Positions 8,529 to 16,411 of a stretch of DNA of 64,000 bases are shown here, piece by piece. The notes below the pieces were generated by a model, which was not told where the DNA came from, made no database searches, and worked only from the letters and a program-made list of their open reading frames with translations. Position 1 is the stretch's first letter. Each line of letters opens with the position of its first letter. The DNA comes from Acidobacteriota bacterium. GTDB lineage: Bacteria; Acidobacteriota; Blastocatellia; Pyrinomonadales; Pyrinomonadaceae. Made by a program: the position numbers and the translations under genes. The stretch lies in contig JAOAPY010000049.1 of assembly GCA_025463135.1 (NCBI GenBank), positions 110,275-174,274 on the forward strand. Direction: 5' to 3'.

Positions 8529-9575
8529 TTACTCACTATAGCCGCTCGTCAATTCCGGCCCGGGCTTTCTCCAACTGGGTTCCTTATTAAGCGACGCCTG
8601 CGTAAATCTCCTGAGCGCATGAATCGCCCGGCCATAAGTCATTACCGCGTGCGAAGAGAGTAGCGAGCCCGGCGGCTGATTCATGAAAGGCATGAATTTG
8701 TCCGGGAACCCGGGCATGGTGCAGCCAATACAGATCCCACCCACGTTGGGGCAGCCACCAATGCCACCCATCCACCCGCGCTTGCCGACGTTGCATTGGA
8801 CCACCGGACCCCAGCAGCCAAGCTTCACAATGCATTTACGTGAACCGTATTGCTCGTCGAATTCCGCCTGCTCGTAATAACCCCCACGGTCGCATCCTTC
8901 GTGGACTGTTTGACCGAAGAGCCAGGTAGGGCGCAACGCTTCATCGAGCGGAATCATCGGCGCCCGGCCGGTTGATTGGAACAGAAGATAAAGCAGCGTC
9001 TCCATGAAATTATCCGGCTGCACGGGACAGCCTGGAACGCAAACGATGGGAATGCCGGCCTTTGATTTCCAAGCCCAACCCAAATAGTCCGCCAGCCCCA
9101 TGGCCCCGGTCGGGTTTCCGGCCATGGCGTGAATGCCGCCATAGGTGGCGCAGGTGCCGGCAGCCACCACGGCCCAGGCCTTTGGCGCCAAACGATCAAT
9201 CCATTCATTGGTGGTAATCGGTTGGCCGGTGTCGGAGTTGGTTCCAAAGGCGGCCCAGTAGCCTTCACTCTTGATCTCTTCGTTGGGTATCGAGCCTTCA
9301 ATCACCAGAATGAACGGCTCGATCTGTCCCTCCGCCGCGCGCTCAAAAAATGCGACAAACTCAGCACCGTTTTCATAAGCCAGGAAGGGGTTGTGGAAAT
9401 TGACTTTGGGAATTCCGGGAATGCCGCCCATCAAGATGTCTTCGAGACTGGGCTGGGTCGCGGCAGTTATGGCGATTGTATCTCCATCACACCCGAGACC
9501 AGCGGTGATCCAGAGAATGTCGATCTCTTTGATTGGCTTGGGCATTTTGGTTTCGCTGATTTGGTTTGCAATCAT
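8529..9575 (-). CDS. hhyS: [NiFe]-hydrogenase small subunit, group 1h (high-affinity H2-oxidising) type
   Basis: A 348-residue electron-transfer subunit that would carry FeS clusters passing electrons from the NiFe site of a large subunit. Group 1h signatures include ITAGLGCDGDTIAITAATQP near the N-terminus, where CxxD replaces the usual CxxC at the proximal cluster (the 3Cys-1Asp arrangement known for this group). GTCATYGG and PGCPVQPDN follow. Medial and distal cluster ligands lie in HEGCDRGGYY, KLGCWGPVVQCN and GGCPNVGGICIGCTMPGFPDKF. There is no Tat leader, as usual for this group. The large subunit gene, normally adjacent, is absent: a sensor kinase lies downstream and a MITE-like element plus an amine oxidase upstream. 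The start is uncertain (ATG at 9575 or 9545, neither with a good ribosome site). Family certain; function as a lone gene unclear. Confidence 0.9.
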   Translation of the reverse strand: MIANQISETKMPKPIKEIDILWITAGLGCDGDTIAITAATQPSLEDILMGGIPGIPKVNFHNPFLAYENGAEFVAFFERAAEGQIEPFILVIEGSIPNEEIKSEGYWAAFGTNSDTGQPITTNEWIDRLAPKAWAVVAAGTCATYGGIHAMAGNPTGAMGLADYLGWAWKSKAGIPIVCVPGCPVQPDNFMETLLYLLFQSTGRAPMIPLDEALRPTWLFGQTVHEGCDRGGYYEQAEFDEQYGSRKCIVKLGCWGPVVQCNVGKRGWMGGIGGCPNVGGICIGCTMPGFPDKFMPFMNQPPGSLLSSHAVMTYGRAIHALRRFTQASLNKEPSWRKPGPELTSGYSE

Positions 9576-9717
9576 GGGATTGATAACAAGCCGGCGCTGC
9601 CAGAGCGATTCTCAGGAGGATTTGATCGGGCTCGCTGGCTGACAAACGCGGAACTGTTTTTCGACGGGGAAGTATAACACGCTCTGAGAGCCCGGTCGTG
9701 AGCTTTTCAAAGCTCAG

Positions 9718-9959
9718 TAGTGCTCCGTTAGCGTGTTGCTGAGAAAGATAAGGACTGCCCGGCAAGTTACTGCGAGGCAATGAGGTCAGTACCACCTGCG
9801 GTAGCGGGTGGGTTGTCGTTGGAGCAGCAATAACGCCGAGAGGATCTGGTTTGCCCAGCGCTCTTGTTCGGAGCAGACCCACCCGCTGCCGCAGGTGGTA
9901 CTGACCTCATTGCCTTCGGACCGTCCCCTTTTTTGGCAACACCTTAATGGAGCACTACC
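9718..9959. mobile_element. MITE-like element with 24-bp terminal inverted repeats and 10-bp target duplication
   Basis: The ends (9717-9740 and 9935-9958, GTAGTGCTCC..TTA..GTGTTGC) are inverted copies matching at about 20 of 24 positions. The 10-mer CAAAGCTCAG occurs directly outside both ends (9708-9717 and 9960-9969), as expected for a target-site duplication. The interior has a second inverted pair (AGTACCACCTGCGGTAGCGGGTGGG and its complement at 9877-9903). There is no ORF of transposase type. A near-identical copy begins at 63847. It sits about 140 bp upstream of the hydrogenase small subunit gene. Confidence 0.8.
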
Positions 9960-10057
9960 CAAAGCTCAGATGTCAGATCTGAGATCTCAGAATCTCAAAT
10001 TTGAGAGCGCAAATTTCAGATCAAGTATCGAAGACTTAAAATCCGCAATCGCAATTC

Positions 10058-12040
10058 CTACCTGGGTACATCAAGCGCGGGGTTCCGGGCAAAGAACCCT
10101 CCCGGAATCATCTTGAAGCCAACATGCGTCACCGGCATGACGGGCCACTCTTCAGGTCGCGGAATGTGCGTGATGCCGAGCGTGTACCAGACAACCACGT
10201 CCTGCTTGTCGAGCGCTTCATTGTTGGCAACCCAACGAGGTAAGCCATCCCCGCCGCGACTTTGGTTTGGATAAACTCCGGCCGCATTCATCTCGTCAGG
10301 ACTATAGCGCGTGGCCCAAAAATGATTATTGATGAAACCGGCACGACGCCTTACTTCGGACGAGGGTGCTATGTAGGGGAGGGAATTCGGCCCAGGGACC
10401 AGGATATAACTCGTGTTGTGGCCCAGCGCGTTATGCGCCTGAGGATTAACTACAACCCAGCTGCGGGCGGTCTGCATATTCATTTGTCGCTGCGCCAGAC
10501 GCTCAGTTCCCAGCAGTGTCTCCTCCATTATCATCCCGTTCAGATTCGGATTGGAACGTCCGGGCGGGAGGGCCCGAGTGTTCATCTCATGGATGGAGTT
10601 ACTGGTCCCATCGACGTCAAAGTCCAGCCTGAAATTGAAGAAGTGCTGGTGATGCGGCGCCATGACGTTAGCTGCGACCAGATGGCCGGACTGGAAATGT
10701 CCCTGGTGCACAACAGCCTTTGTTTCGCTTACGCCTTTGGGAAGCATGATCCCACTCAACGCGGCGTCAACTTCGAGCTCACCATCCTGATGAAAGATCC
10801 AATTGAGTGCATAGTCATAGTTGCCGATGGTGGCGATGAACGAGAGCACTAACTCGCGCGCGCGTCTTGACTCGTTCTGCCCAGAATAAGTTTCAAAGTG
10901 CTTCCAGAGGAGACCGCCGTCGCGTTCGTAAATGGCGACGGCGCGCGGCAAGACGTACGGTTGCCCATCATCGCCGGCGAAGGTCGCATCGATGAGCGTG
11001 GCGTTCTCGGGCGCATCGGTTTTTGGTTCTATCGAACTGGCCAGCCGGCCGACGCCATATTCACCAACATCAAAGGCGCTACGCCAGCGCCAGTTCTGAT
11101 CGGCATCGCCATACGGCACCACCATCTCTGAGAGTGAAGCGCGATAGAGTATCGGGCGCAGATGTCCTTCGTCCTCATAACCGACAGTTTGCAGCAGCAG
11201 CCCTTCGCGCGGGTGCATCGTGTATCGAAAATGCCACTTCTGCCAGGAAATCTCCTGACCATTAATCTGAAAGCCGGCGCCGTCCGGTTGTGTGATCAGG
11301 AATGGCTTTGGCGGCTCGCGCCGGCCGGTCGATTTCTCATCCAACTCCTGGCTTGCCGCCGCGATCGGAACTACACCTGAGTCCACAACCTCCAACACTT
11401 GATCGGCATTCATGTTCACCAGCGCCACGACGCCTTCGATTGGCCGGCCGTAGAAATTGATCGAGTCGCCTTTGAGATAGGAAAGGGCGCGCAGCAGACG
11501 CATTCCCTGATAGCCGGATCGGACCTGACCCACCGCCCAGCCGTCGATCTGCACTTGCGCGAAATCCGTGATGCCGCGTTTGCGCATGGCGGCTTGCCAG
11601 CGCGGATCAGCCTTGGCGATGTCGGGCAGCACCTTGTATTCAGCATCCATAACCAGAGGCTGAATGCCTTTGGCTTCGTGCCACGAAACCACGCGTCCCG
11701 CTTTCAAGTCCACCACGGCCTCGAACGTGTGATTGTGCTTGCGGTCGAGTATTACCGCGAACGCCTGTCGACTGAACGGCGCACCCGGTTTGTAGTTCAG
11801 CACTTCGCTCTTCAGGGGTTCTTTCAGGACGATAGTGGAAAAGAGCGCCTCTGCCGGAAACTGCGGCGCAGCGGCCAGGGCCCTGGCCGCCATCTTTATC
11901 TCCTCAGCTGTTAGTGAATCGAGTGGGTGTCGCGCCTGGCCCAACACGGTTTGTACTGCCAGAGCGATCAAGAGCAAGGCGAGGCCGCATACGAGTAACA
12001 GCAGATGAGTTCGTGGAACTCTCACAGCAGAGTAGTTCAT
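10058..12040 (-). CDS. Copper amine oxidase (primary-amine oxidase), secreted or membrane-anchored
   Basis: Oxidises primary amines to aldehydes with release of H2O2 and ammonia, using copper and a self-made topaquinone cofactor. In the frame counted from 12094, the topaquinone precursor is Tyr426 (IGNYDYALNW) and the catalytic base is Asp342 (SAFDVGEYGVGRL). Copper ligands are HQH in APHHQHFFNFRLDFDVDG and a late His (THVGFKMIPGGFF). A hydrophobic N-terminal segment (LLLLVCGLALLLIALAVQTV) acts as signal peptide or anchor. The ATG at 12040 is preferred over 12094 because GGAGGA lies about 12 bases upstream of it. The length (about 660) is normal for the family. It is alone on its transcript; the natural amine is unknown. 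Confidence 0.93.
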   Translation of the reverse strand: MNYSAVRVPRTHLLLLVCGLALLLIALAVQTVLGQARHPLDSLTAEEIKMAARALAAAPQFPAEALFSTIVLKEPLKSEVLNYKPGAPFSRQAFAVILDRKHNHTFEAVVDLKAGRVVSWHEAKGIQPLVMDAEYKVLPDIAKADPRWQAAMRKRGITDFAQVQIDGWAVGQVRSGYQGMRLLRALSYLKGDSINFYGRPIEGVVALVNMNADQVLEVVDSGVVPIAAASQELDEKSTGRREPPKPFLITQPDGAGFQINGQEISWQKWHFRYTMHPREGLLLQTVGYEDEGHLRPILYRASLSEMVVPYGDADQNWRWRSAFDVGEYGVGRLASSIEPKTDAPENATLIDATFAGDDGQPYVLPRAVAIYERDGGLLWKHFETYSGQNESRRARELVLSFIATIGNYDYALNWIFHQDGELEVDAALSGIMLPKGVSETKAVVHQGHFQSGHLVAANVMAPHHQHFFNFRLDFDVDGTSNSIHEMNTRALPPGRSNPNLNGMIMEETLLGTERLAQRQMNMQTARSWVVVNPQAHNALGHNTSYILVPGPNSLPYIAPSSEVRRRAGFINNHFWATRYSPDEMNAAGVYPNQSRGGDGLPRWVANNEALDKQDVVVWYTLGITHIPRPEEWPVMPVTHVGFKMIPGGFFARNPALDVPR

Positions 12041-12262
12041 GCGTTTTTGTTTTCCTCCACCAGCCAAGGCAATTGTACTTTGATTCTTTACCATCCCTAT
12101 ACAATTCTTTACAGTTGTTTACGTTTTTGCGTTCACCGGTTTGATAAACTCACGCCGCGATTTAGCAGTAGAGGCATGGACTTGAGTTTGCGAGTCCGCA
12201 CCATCACAGACTGAAGTAGAGCTACACCTGATCAAAACAACTTTATCCTGAAGGAGATTTCC

Positions 12263-12793
12263 ATGAAAAGATTTGTTCTTACTATTTCTATCCTGGGGGC
12301 CATGATATTTGCCATAGCGGTCAGCGCGGCCGCGTCCGCAAACTTTGCCGGAACGTGGAGGTTGGACAAGGACAAGAGCAAGGGGCTGGACGGCAGATTA
12401 CAAAATGCTGAAAGTGTTCAGTGGGTGATTACTCAGAACGACAAACAACTTTCGATCGAGACAAAGATCACAGGCGGCCAGGACATGGGCGGCGGCGGTG
12501 GCGGCATGCGCGGTGGGGGCATGGGCGGTCCGCGCACCTACACCCTGGATGGCAAAGAAACAACCACTGAAGCCCAGGGCGGCACCTCGACCCTGAAAGC
12601 AACCTGGTCCAGCGACGGACAGGCGCTGGAGTTGGTATCGGTTCGGGCGGGCAATCGCAATGGCAATGAATTCAAGGCCACCACGAACGACAAGCTTCAA
12701 CTCTCCGGAGACGGCAAGGTGTTGACAGTCAAGCGCACCGGCGACAGTCCGCGGGGGCCAGTGGACGCGACCATGGTTTTTAACAAACAGTAA
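12263..12793 (+). CDS. Secreted hypothetical protein, Gly/Met-rich
   Basis: A 176-residue protein with a clear signal peptide (MKRFVLTISILGAMIFAIAV, cleavage probably after the ASA near residue 28). The mature part starts ANFAGTWRLDKDKSKG, a form common in small secreted Acidobacteria proteins with a lipocalin-like beta-barrel feel. A low-complexity loop GGGGGGMRGGGMGG lies at about 76-89. AAGGAG is placed 7 bases before the ATG, a strong ribosome site. Function unknown; beta-barrel is inference. It is divergent from the amine oxidase and convergent with the glycosylase. Confidence 0.75.
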   Translation: MKRFVLTISILGAMIFAIAVSAAASANFAGTWRLDKDKSKGLDGRLQNAESVQWVITQNDKQLSIETKITGGQDMGGGGGGMRGGGMGGPRTYTLDGKETTTEAQGGTSTLKATWSSDGQALELVSVRAGNRNGNEFKATTNDKLQLSGDGKVLTVKRTGDSPRGPVDATMVFNKQ

Positions 12794-12804
12794 GCTGACC
12801 CATA

Positions 12805-13704
12805 TCACCAGGCGACGCTGTTGCCGTCGTCCATCCAATCGCGAGTCATATCGCACCATAGCGCCAGGCCTCGCCAGGAATTAAAGCGTGAATAGAAACG
12901 CGCGATTTTCTTGTCCGAGGCCGGGCGCCCTTTGTTGCGCACCTTGATGAATTTCGCGCGTGTCCAGGAGTCCAGGGCGAGCCCATCATACCGGCCCACT
13001 AACTTAAGCAGGTTCTCAGCAGCGTAATCGCCCACACCCTTTACGCCCTTCATGGTCTTGAGCAAATCAGCGGTTGCCAATTCGCTGGTCAGCCATTCGC
13101 TTACATTGAGTTCTCCAGACGCGACCCGATCCGCGAGTTCCTTTAAGTAGGCGGCACGATAACCGGCGCGGACTTCGTTGACATAAAATTTCAAGGGCAT
13201 CAGGGCCATCGCTTCGGGGGTAGGAAAAGTGCGGCGGCCGTCTTTTGATTCGCGCCCCAGACTTTCAACCAGACCGGTGACCATTTTCTCGGTCAGGGCC
13301 CAGGAGCAATTGGTGGTGCAAATCATCTTGACCAGATCTTCAAACACGGTCGGCGATCGCAGCATACGACCGGCGCCTTGATCCGCGATCCACGAGAAAT
13401 CAGGATCAGCCGACATCGTGCGATAGAACGAGCTCATGTCGTCATCGAGGCGGAACATGTGCCGGACCTCGCGCATAACTTTTTCGGCGGCACCCTTGCT
13501 GAGCCGCGCCGAAGTATTAATCCGGAGTTCGCGCCGGGTGCCGCTAATCTTCACCAGCACCGGCGTGGTGTTGCCCAGGTCAATAACTCGGGCCAGCGTC
13601 CAGTTATCACGGTCAAACTCGAAAGGAAGCAGTTCAGCCCAGCCATGGCTGATCATTGTGCGTTTAAAGTTAAAGCTGCGAGGCGTCGCGATGGAAAGTT
13701 GCAT
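12805..13704 (-). CDS. HhH-GPD superfamily DNA glycosylase (AlkA/OGG-like)
   Basis: A 299-residue base-excision repair enzyme that should remove alkylated or oxidised bases from DNA. The helix-hairpin-helix with its Gly/Pro-rich loop is at about 214-240 (LKTMKGVKGVGDYAAENLLK) and the catalytic Asp is 245 (GLALDSWTRAKF). No Lys sits at the OGG1 or EndoIII position, so it is probably a monofunctional glycosylase of the AlkA type. No C-terminal 4Fe4S cysteine cluster is present. The N-terminal part (1-95) resembles the AlkA/OGG N-terminal fold only loosely. It stands alone. No strong ribosome site is seen before the ATG. Confidence 0.82.
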   Translation of the reverse strand: MQLSIATPRSFNFKRTMISHGWAELLPFEFDRDNWTLARVIDLGNTTPVLVKISGTRRELRINTSARLSKGAAEKVMREVRHMFRLDDDMSSFYRTMSADPDFSWIADQGAGRMLRSPTVFEDLVKMICTTNCSWALTEKMVTGLVESLGRESKDGRRTFPTPEAMALMPLKFYVNEVRAGYRAAYLKELADRVASGELNVSEWLTSELATADLLKTMKGVKGVGDYAAENLLKLVGRYDGLALDSWTRAKFIKVRNKGRPASDKKIARFYSRFNSWRGLALWCDMTRDWMDDGNSVAW

Positions 13705-14216
13705 GATTGATTATCGGGTAATATCGACGCGTCCGGTGCGCGCGGAAAATCCTGCGTGTATGGTTCGATTTAGAGTATCGGATGCAGCGGCCACTGCGCA
13801 AACGGCTCCGCTATCAAAGGCCGTTGTGTATGCTTCGATTTCGGTCAACCTGAATCTTGACATCCGGCGGTCGCACGCCTAGACTGGCTTTACTAAAAAC
13901 AAGTGAATGGAAGGCTGTACTCGTGCCACCCTCTAACACTTGGGACGGGCGTGAGAGAAGAGTCCAATAACGGGACCCTCAACAGCTAGGCGGTGACTTA
14001 AGCATCGTTTCCAAAAAATGCGCCGGAGCTTTCCGGCACGCGCTCCTTCGCCCCATTGGGTATTGGCAAGGCCACCCAGCGGGGCGATGTCGTGTTTGGG
14101 ACCCGGGTTTTTGGTCTTTGGTTTTTGATCTGTGATAGGAATTTCCAGCGTGGGAGATTTCCTGAAACCTTGCCAATTAACGAACGAAGGACTTTTGCAA
14201 AGACCAAAGACCTTCC
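13705..14216. other. 512-bp gene-free stretch
   Basis: No convincing ORF, RNA or promoter was found. A short inverted pair (GGTCTTTGG near 14113 and CCAAAGACC at 14204-14212) flanks about 80 bp and may be a remnant repeat unit lying just beyond the stop of the PHP gene. Confidence 0.4.
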
Positions 14217-15428
14217 TTACCTAACGTAAATCGGATTCGAAATGATCCAGGGTTGGGCGCCAGCCGGCGATGGCAGTTGCGGCAGATAGACCTCGACACG
14301 ATAGATTCCTTTTTCACTCACCGGAAATTCAATTGTGACGGCGCCGCTTTGTTCCTCTAACGCGTTGCCGTTCTTGAAGAGCACCACCCGACTGCTTAGC
14401 GGCGTGTGGACCGCCAGCCGCGTGCTGCCGGAAAGAGTTATCTCGTCACCTTGATTTTTCTTTTCGCTGCCGTTGTCGGCGGAAAAACGAAAGCCGGTGG
14501 CGTCACCAAATAAATCAAAAGCGATAAAGCAATGACCGTCTCTGAGAGCCGCCAGGAGACTTTCAGTCGTTAATTCCATCTCCTTCGGCAACTGCACATG
14601 CATCCGAACCAGGCGGAAACTTCGTTCATAGGGATCAAGTTTTATTCCGAACAGCCTCTTTCCAGCTGAGTCCTCAAGCGCCAGTCCAACGTTGGCATGG
14701 GCGTCATTGCCCGCCGTCGCTACCAGGCGCCGGCCACCTGCCGCCAGCGCCTCATCCCACAGCTTGAGGTTCTGCGACGGGCGCTGATAAAAGTTTGCGA
14801 ACAAGAGATCCGGATACTTTCGATAGGACCACAAACCGTCAAAGAACATCACTACCGGATTGATGCGACGCGAATTGGTGAACAGATTGTAAATCTCCAC
14901 ACCGTCATAGCCATTCGCGGTCCAACTCTTGAACTCCTGAGGATAAGCGACCAGCTCCAGCGCCCCTTTTTGTTTTTGCTGCGAGGCGAATTCATCAGTT
15001 GAAAAATTGCCGGCGCCGGCCGCTGCTTCGTCGCCCGGCAACACCAGCAGTCGATCCTGACTGGCCGTGACGACCTCGTTTCCATTCACAAAGAGGACGC
15101 CGCCGTGAATCCCTTTCAGCGTCATTGCCGCGGTGTCGAAATTCCTGGCCGGATGTTCGGTCATCACGACAAAGCTCAGGTTGTTCGCTTGTGCCCCGGC
15201 AATAATCTCTTCAAAGGTGCCCGTGCTGTGACCGCCGAGAAAAGAATGGACGTGGATGACGCCCAGGTACTCGACAAAATTTCCGGCGATGTCAGTCACA
15301 CGCTGTGACTCGAGTTGTTCAATGGCGGCGCGCAGGCGCCGAAGTTTGTAGCGACGATAAGCAAACGGCAGTTGAGAAATGAAGACAAGAACCAGCAGAA
15401 CCAGGACGATCTTTTTCCAGCGTTTCAT
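14217..15428 (-). CDS. Membrane-anchored PHP-domain metal-dependent phosphoesterase-like protein
   Basis: A 403-residue protein with one N-terminal membrane helix (about 6-22, KIVLVLLVLVFISQLPF) and the rest probably outside. The PHP-type metal site is visible: GVIHVHSFLGGHS (His59, His61), VVMTEH (Glu91, His92), NGNEVV, and a late NDAHAN Asp-His pair. PHP proteins hydrolyse phosphoesters with two or three metal ions; the substrate is unknown. The last 100 residues look like a beta-sandwich (PISEKGIYRVEVYLP type). A family B repeat ends about 8 bases before the ATG and may supply part of the leader, and no ribosome site is seen. Confidence 0.8.
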   Translation of the reverse strand: MKRWKKIVLVLLVLVFISQLPFAYRRYKLRRLRAAIEQLESQRVTDIAGNFVEYLGVIHVHSFLGGHSTGTFEEIIAGAQANNLSFVVMTEHPARNFDTAAMTLKGIHGGVLFVNGNEVVTASQDRLLVLPGDEAAAGAGNFSTDEFASQQKQKGALELVAYPQEFKSWTANGYDGVEIYNLFTNSRRINPVVMFFDGLWSYRKYPDLLFANFYQRPSQNLKLWDEALAAGGRRLVATAGNDAHANVGLALEDSAGKRLFGIKLDPYERSFRLVRMHVQLPKEMELTTESLLAALRDGHCFIAFDLFGDATGFRFSADNGSEKKNQGDEITLSGSTRLAVHTPLSSRVVLFKNGNALEEQSGAVTIEFPVSEKGIYRVEVYLPQLPSPAGAQPWIISNPIYVR

Positions 15429-15435
15429 GCTTTTG

Positions 15436-15520
15436 AGTCCGACAAACTTCAGTTTGTCGTGAGTAACGCAGGCTTGCTGCTTTGTATCACAGATATGGAC
15501 AGGTTAAAGCTCATGGGACG
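15436..15520. repeat. REPIN-like pair, family B (GTCCGACAAACTTCAGTTTGTCG)
   Basis: A palindromic unit GACAAACTTCAGTTTGTC at 15440-15457 and a degenerate partner (AGGTTAAAGCTCATGGGAC) around 15502-15520. Related units cluster at 16290-16410 and 27060-27290. Confidence 0.65.
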
Positions 15521-15526
15521 CACTTT

Positions 15527-15817
15527 CTAATCCTCGAAATCCACTGACACGACATGTTCACTGATGCTGCGTCCGAAGTTCGCAACCTTCACGTGTTCGC
15601 GATGAACGGTGTAAGCCTGAAGTGCGTCGCGATCGCGGAAGGCGGCTGAAAGCCCGGTATCGTAAGAGCGGGCAAGATGCAGGACATCGAAGCCAACCGA
15701 AAGACTTTCGACCTCTTTTATGATTGAAGCCAATCGGCGCAACTGCGCGACATGTTCTTCGCGGATGGCCTGTTCAATGTCTGCCTTGTATTTCCAAACC
15801 ACAATATGCGTCAACAC
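15527..15817 (-). CDS. Dabb-family (stress-responsive alpha/beta barrel) protein
   Basis: A 96-residue protein of the Dabb dimeric alpha/beta-barrel family: N-terminal THIVVWKYK strand, LRRLASIIKEVESLSVGFDV, and the typical ending DALQAYTVHREHVKV...SVDFED. It starts with GTG, which overlaps by one base the TAG stop of the SRPBCC gene upstream, so the two are probably translationally coupled. Members are small stress-linked or ligand-binding proteins with no single defined reaction. Confidence 0.85.
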   Translation of the reverse strand: MLTHIVVWKYKADIEQAIREEHVAQLRRLASIIKEVESLSVGFDVLHLARSYDTGLSAAFRDRDALQAYTVHREHVKVANFGRSISEHVVSVDFED

Positions 15818-16287
15818 TAATTTTCTTCATCCTTCATACTCTTACCTTCGCACCATTCCCGCGTTACCTGATGCCGAAATTCGAAGAGTCGCTGCAAGCG
15901 GGGCTCGATCAAGTACGGCGCCACCAGGCGACCGAGAAATGCCAGCGGTGGTTCATAGTCTATTTCATCGCGAAGTATTGCACCATCCGGTCGCGGCTCA
16001 ATGATATGACGGTGACGCCAACGGCGAAATGGACCGGCGACTTGCACATCCTCGAACATCCGAGGGGGATCATAAGCAGTATGTTCTGCGATCCAGCGAG
16101 CCGTGAACGGCCCCAGGATTTTTGCTTCAATTATTGTGCGTGAGCCTGGCTCTGAAATTTGCGCCTGCGCGACAATGCTCGAAGACTCCCACGGCGGCAT
16201 TAGCAGTCGCAATGTCGCTGATTGCTCATGAAAGGCAAAAACTCGCTCGGGCGTCGCGCGGATGAAACTCTCCTTGATGAATTGCAT
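15817..16287 (-). CDS. SRPBCC-family (START-like) ligand-binding protein
   Basis: Polyketide-cyclase/SRPBCC fold protein of about 156 residues. The start MQFIKESFIRATPERVFAFH is the usual first strand of the family, so ATG 16287 is chosen. The in-frame ATG at 16308 lies inside a family B repeat and looks like an accidental extension. Later elements (GPFRRWRHRHIIEP, LRDEIDYEPP, then a long C-terminal helix FEFRHQVTREW) fit a hydrophobic-cavity binder. The ligand is unknown. First gene of a two-gene operon with the Dabb protein, which overlaps it by one base. Confidence 0.82.
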   Translation of the reverse strand: MQFIKESFIRATPERVFAFHEQSATLRLLMPPWESSSIVAQAQISEPGSRTIIEAKILGPFTARWIAEHTAYDPPRMFEDVQVAGPFRRWRHRHIIEPRPDGAILRDEIDYEPPLAFLGRLVAPYLIEPRLQRLFEFRHQVTREWCEGKSMKDEEN

Positions 16288-16411
16288 ACAAAGTCCGACA
16301 AAATTCATTTTGTCGCCGAAGGTAGTACCGACTTCAGGCTGTGATTTCTGGCTCCGAACACAGACTGAAGTCTGTGCTACTCGATCGACAAACTGAAGTT
16401 TGTCGGACTTC
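16288..16411. repeat. Cluster of family B palindromes
   Basis: Contains GTCCGACAAAATTCATTTTGTCG (16293-16315), ACAGACTGAAGTCTGTGCTACTC (16361-16383) and CGACAAACTGAAGTTTGTCGGAC (16385-16407), all variants of one palindrome. It fills the gap between the S9 peptidase stop and the SRPBCC start. Confidence 0.75.

Noticed and set aside
6544..9575. Kinase and hydrogenase small subunit as an established H2-sensing operon
   Set aside because: Same strand but separated by a repeat tract, no regulatory hydrogenase large subunit, and the small subunit is of the uptake type; kept only as a speculation.
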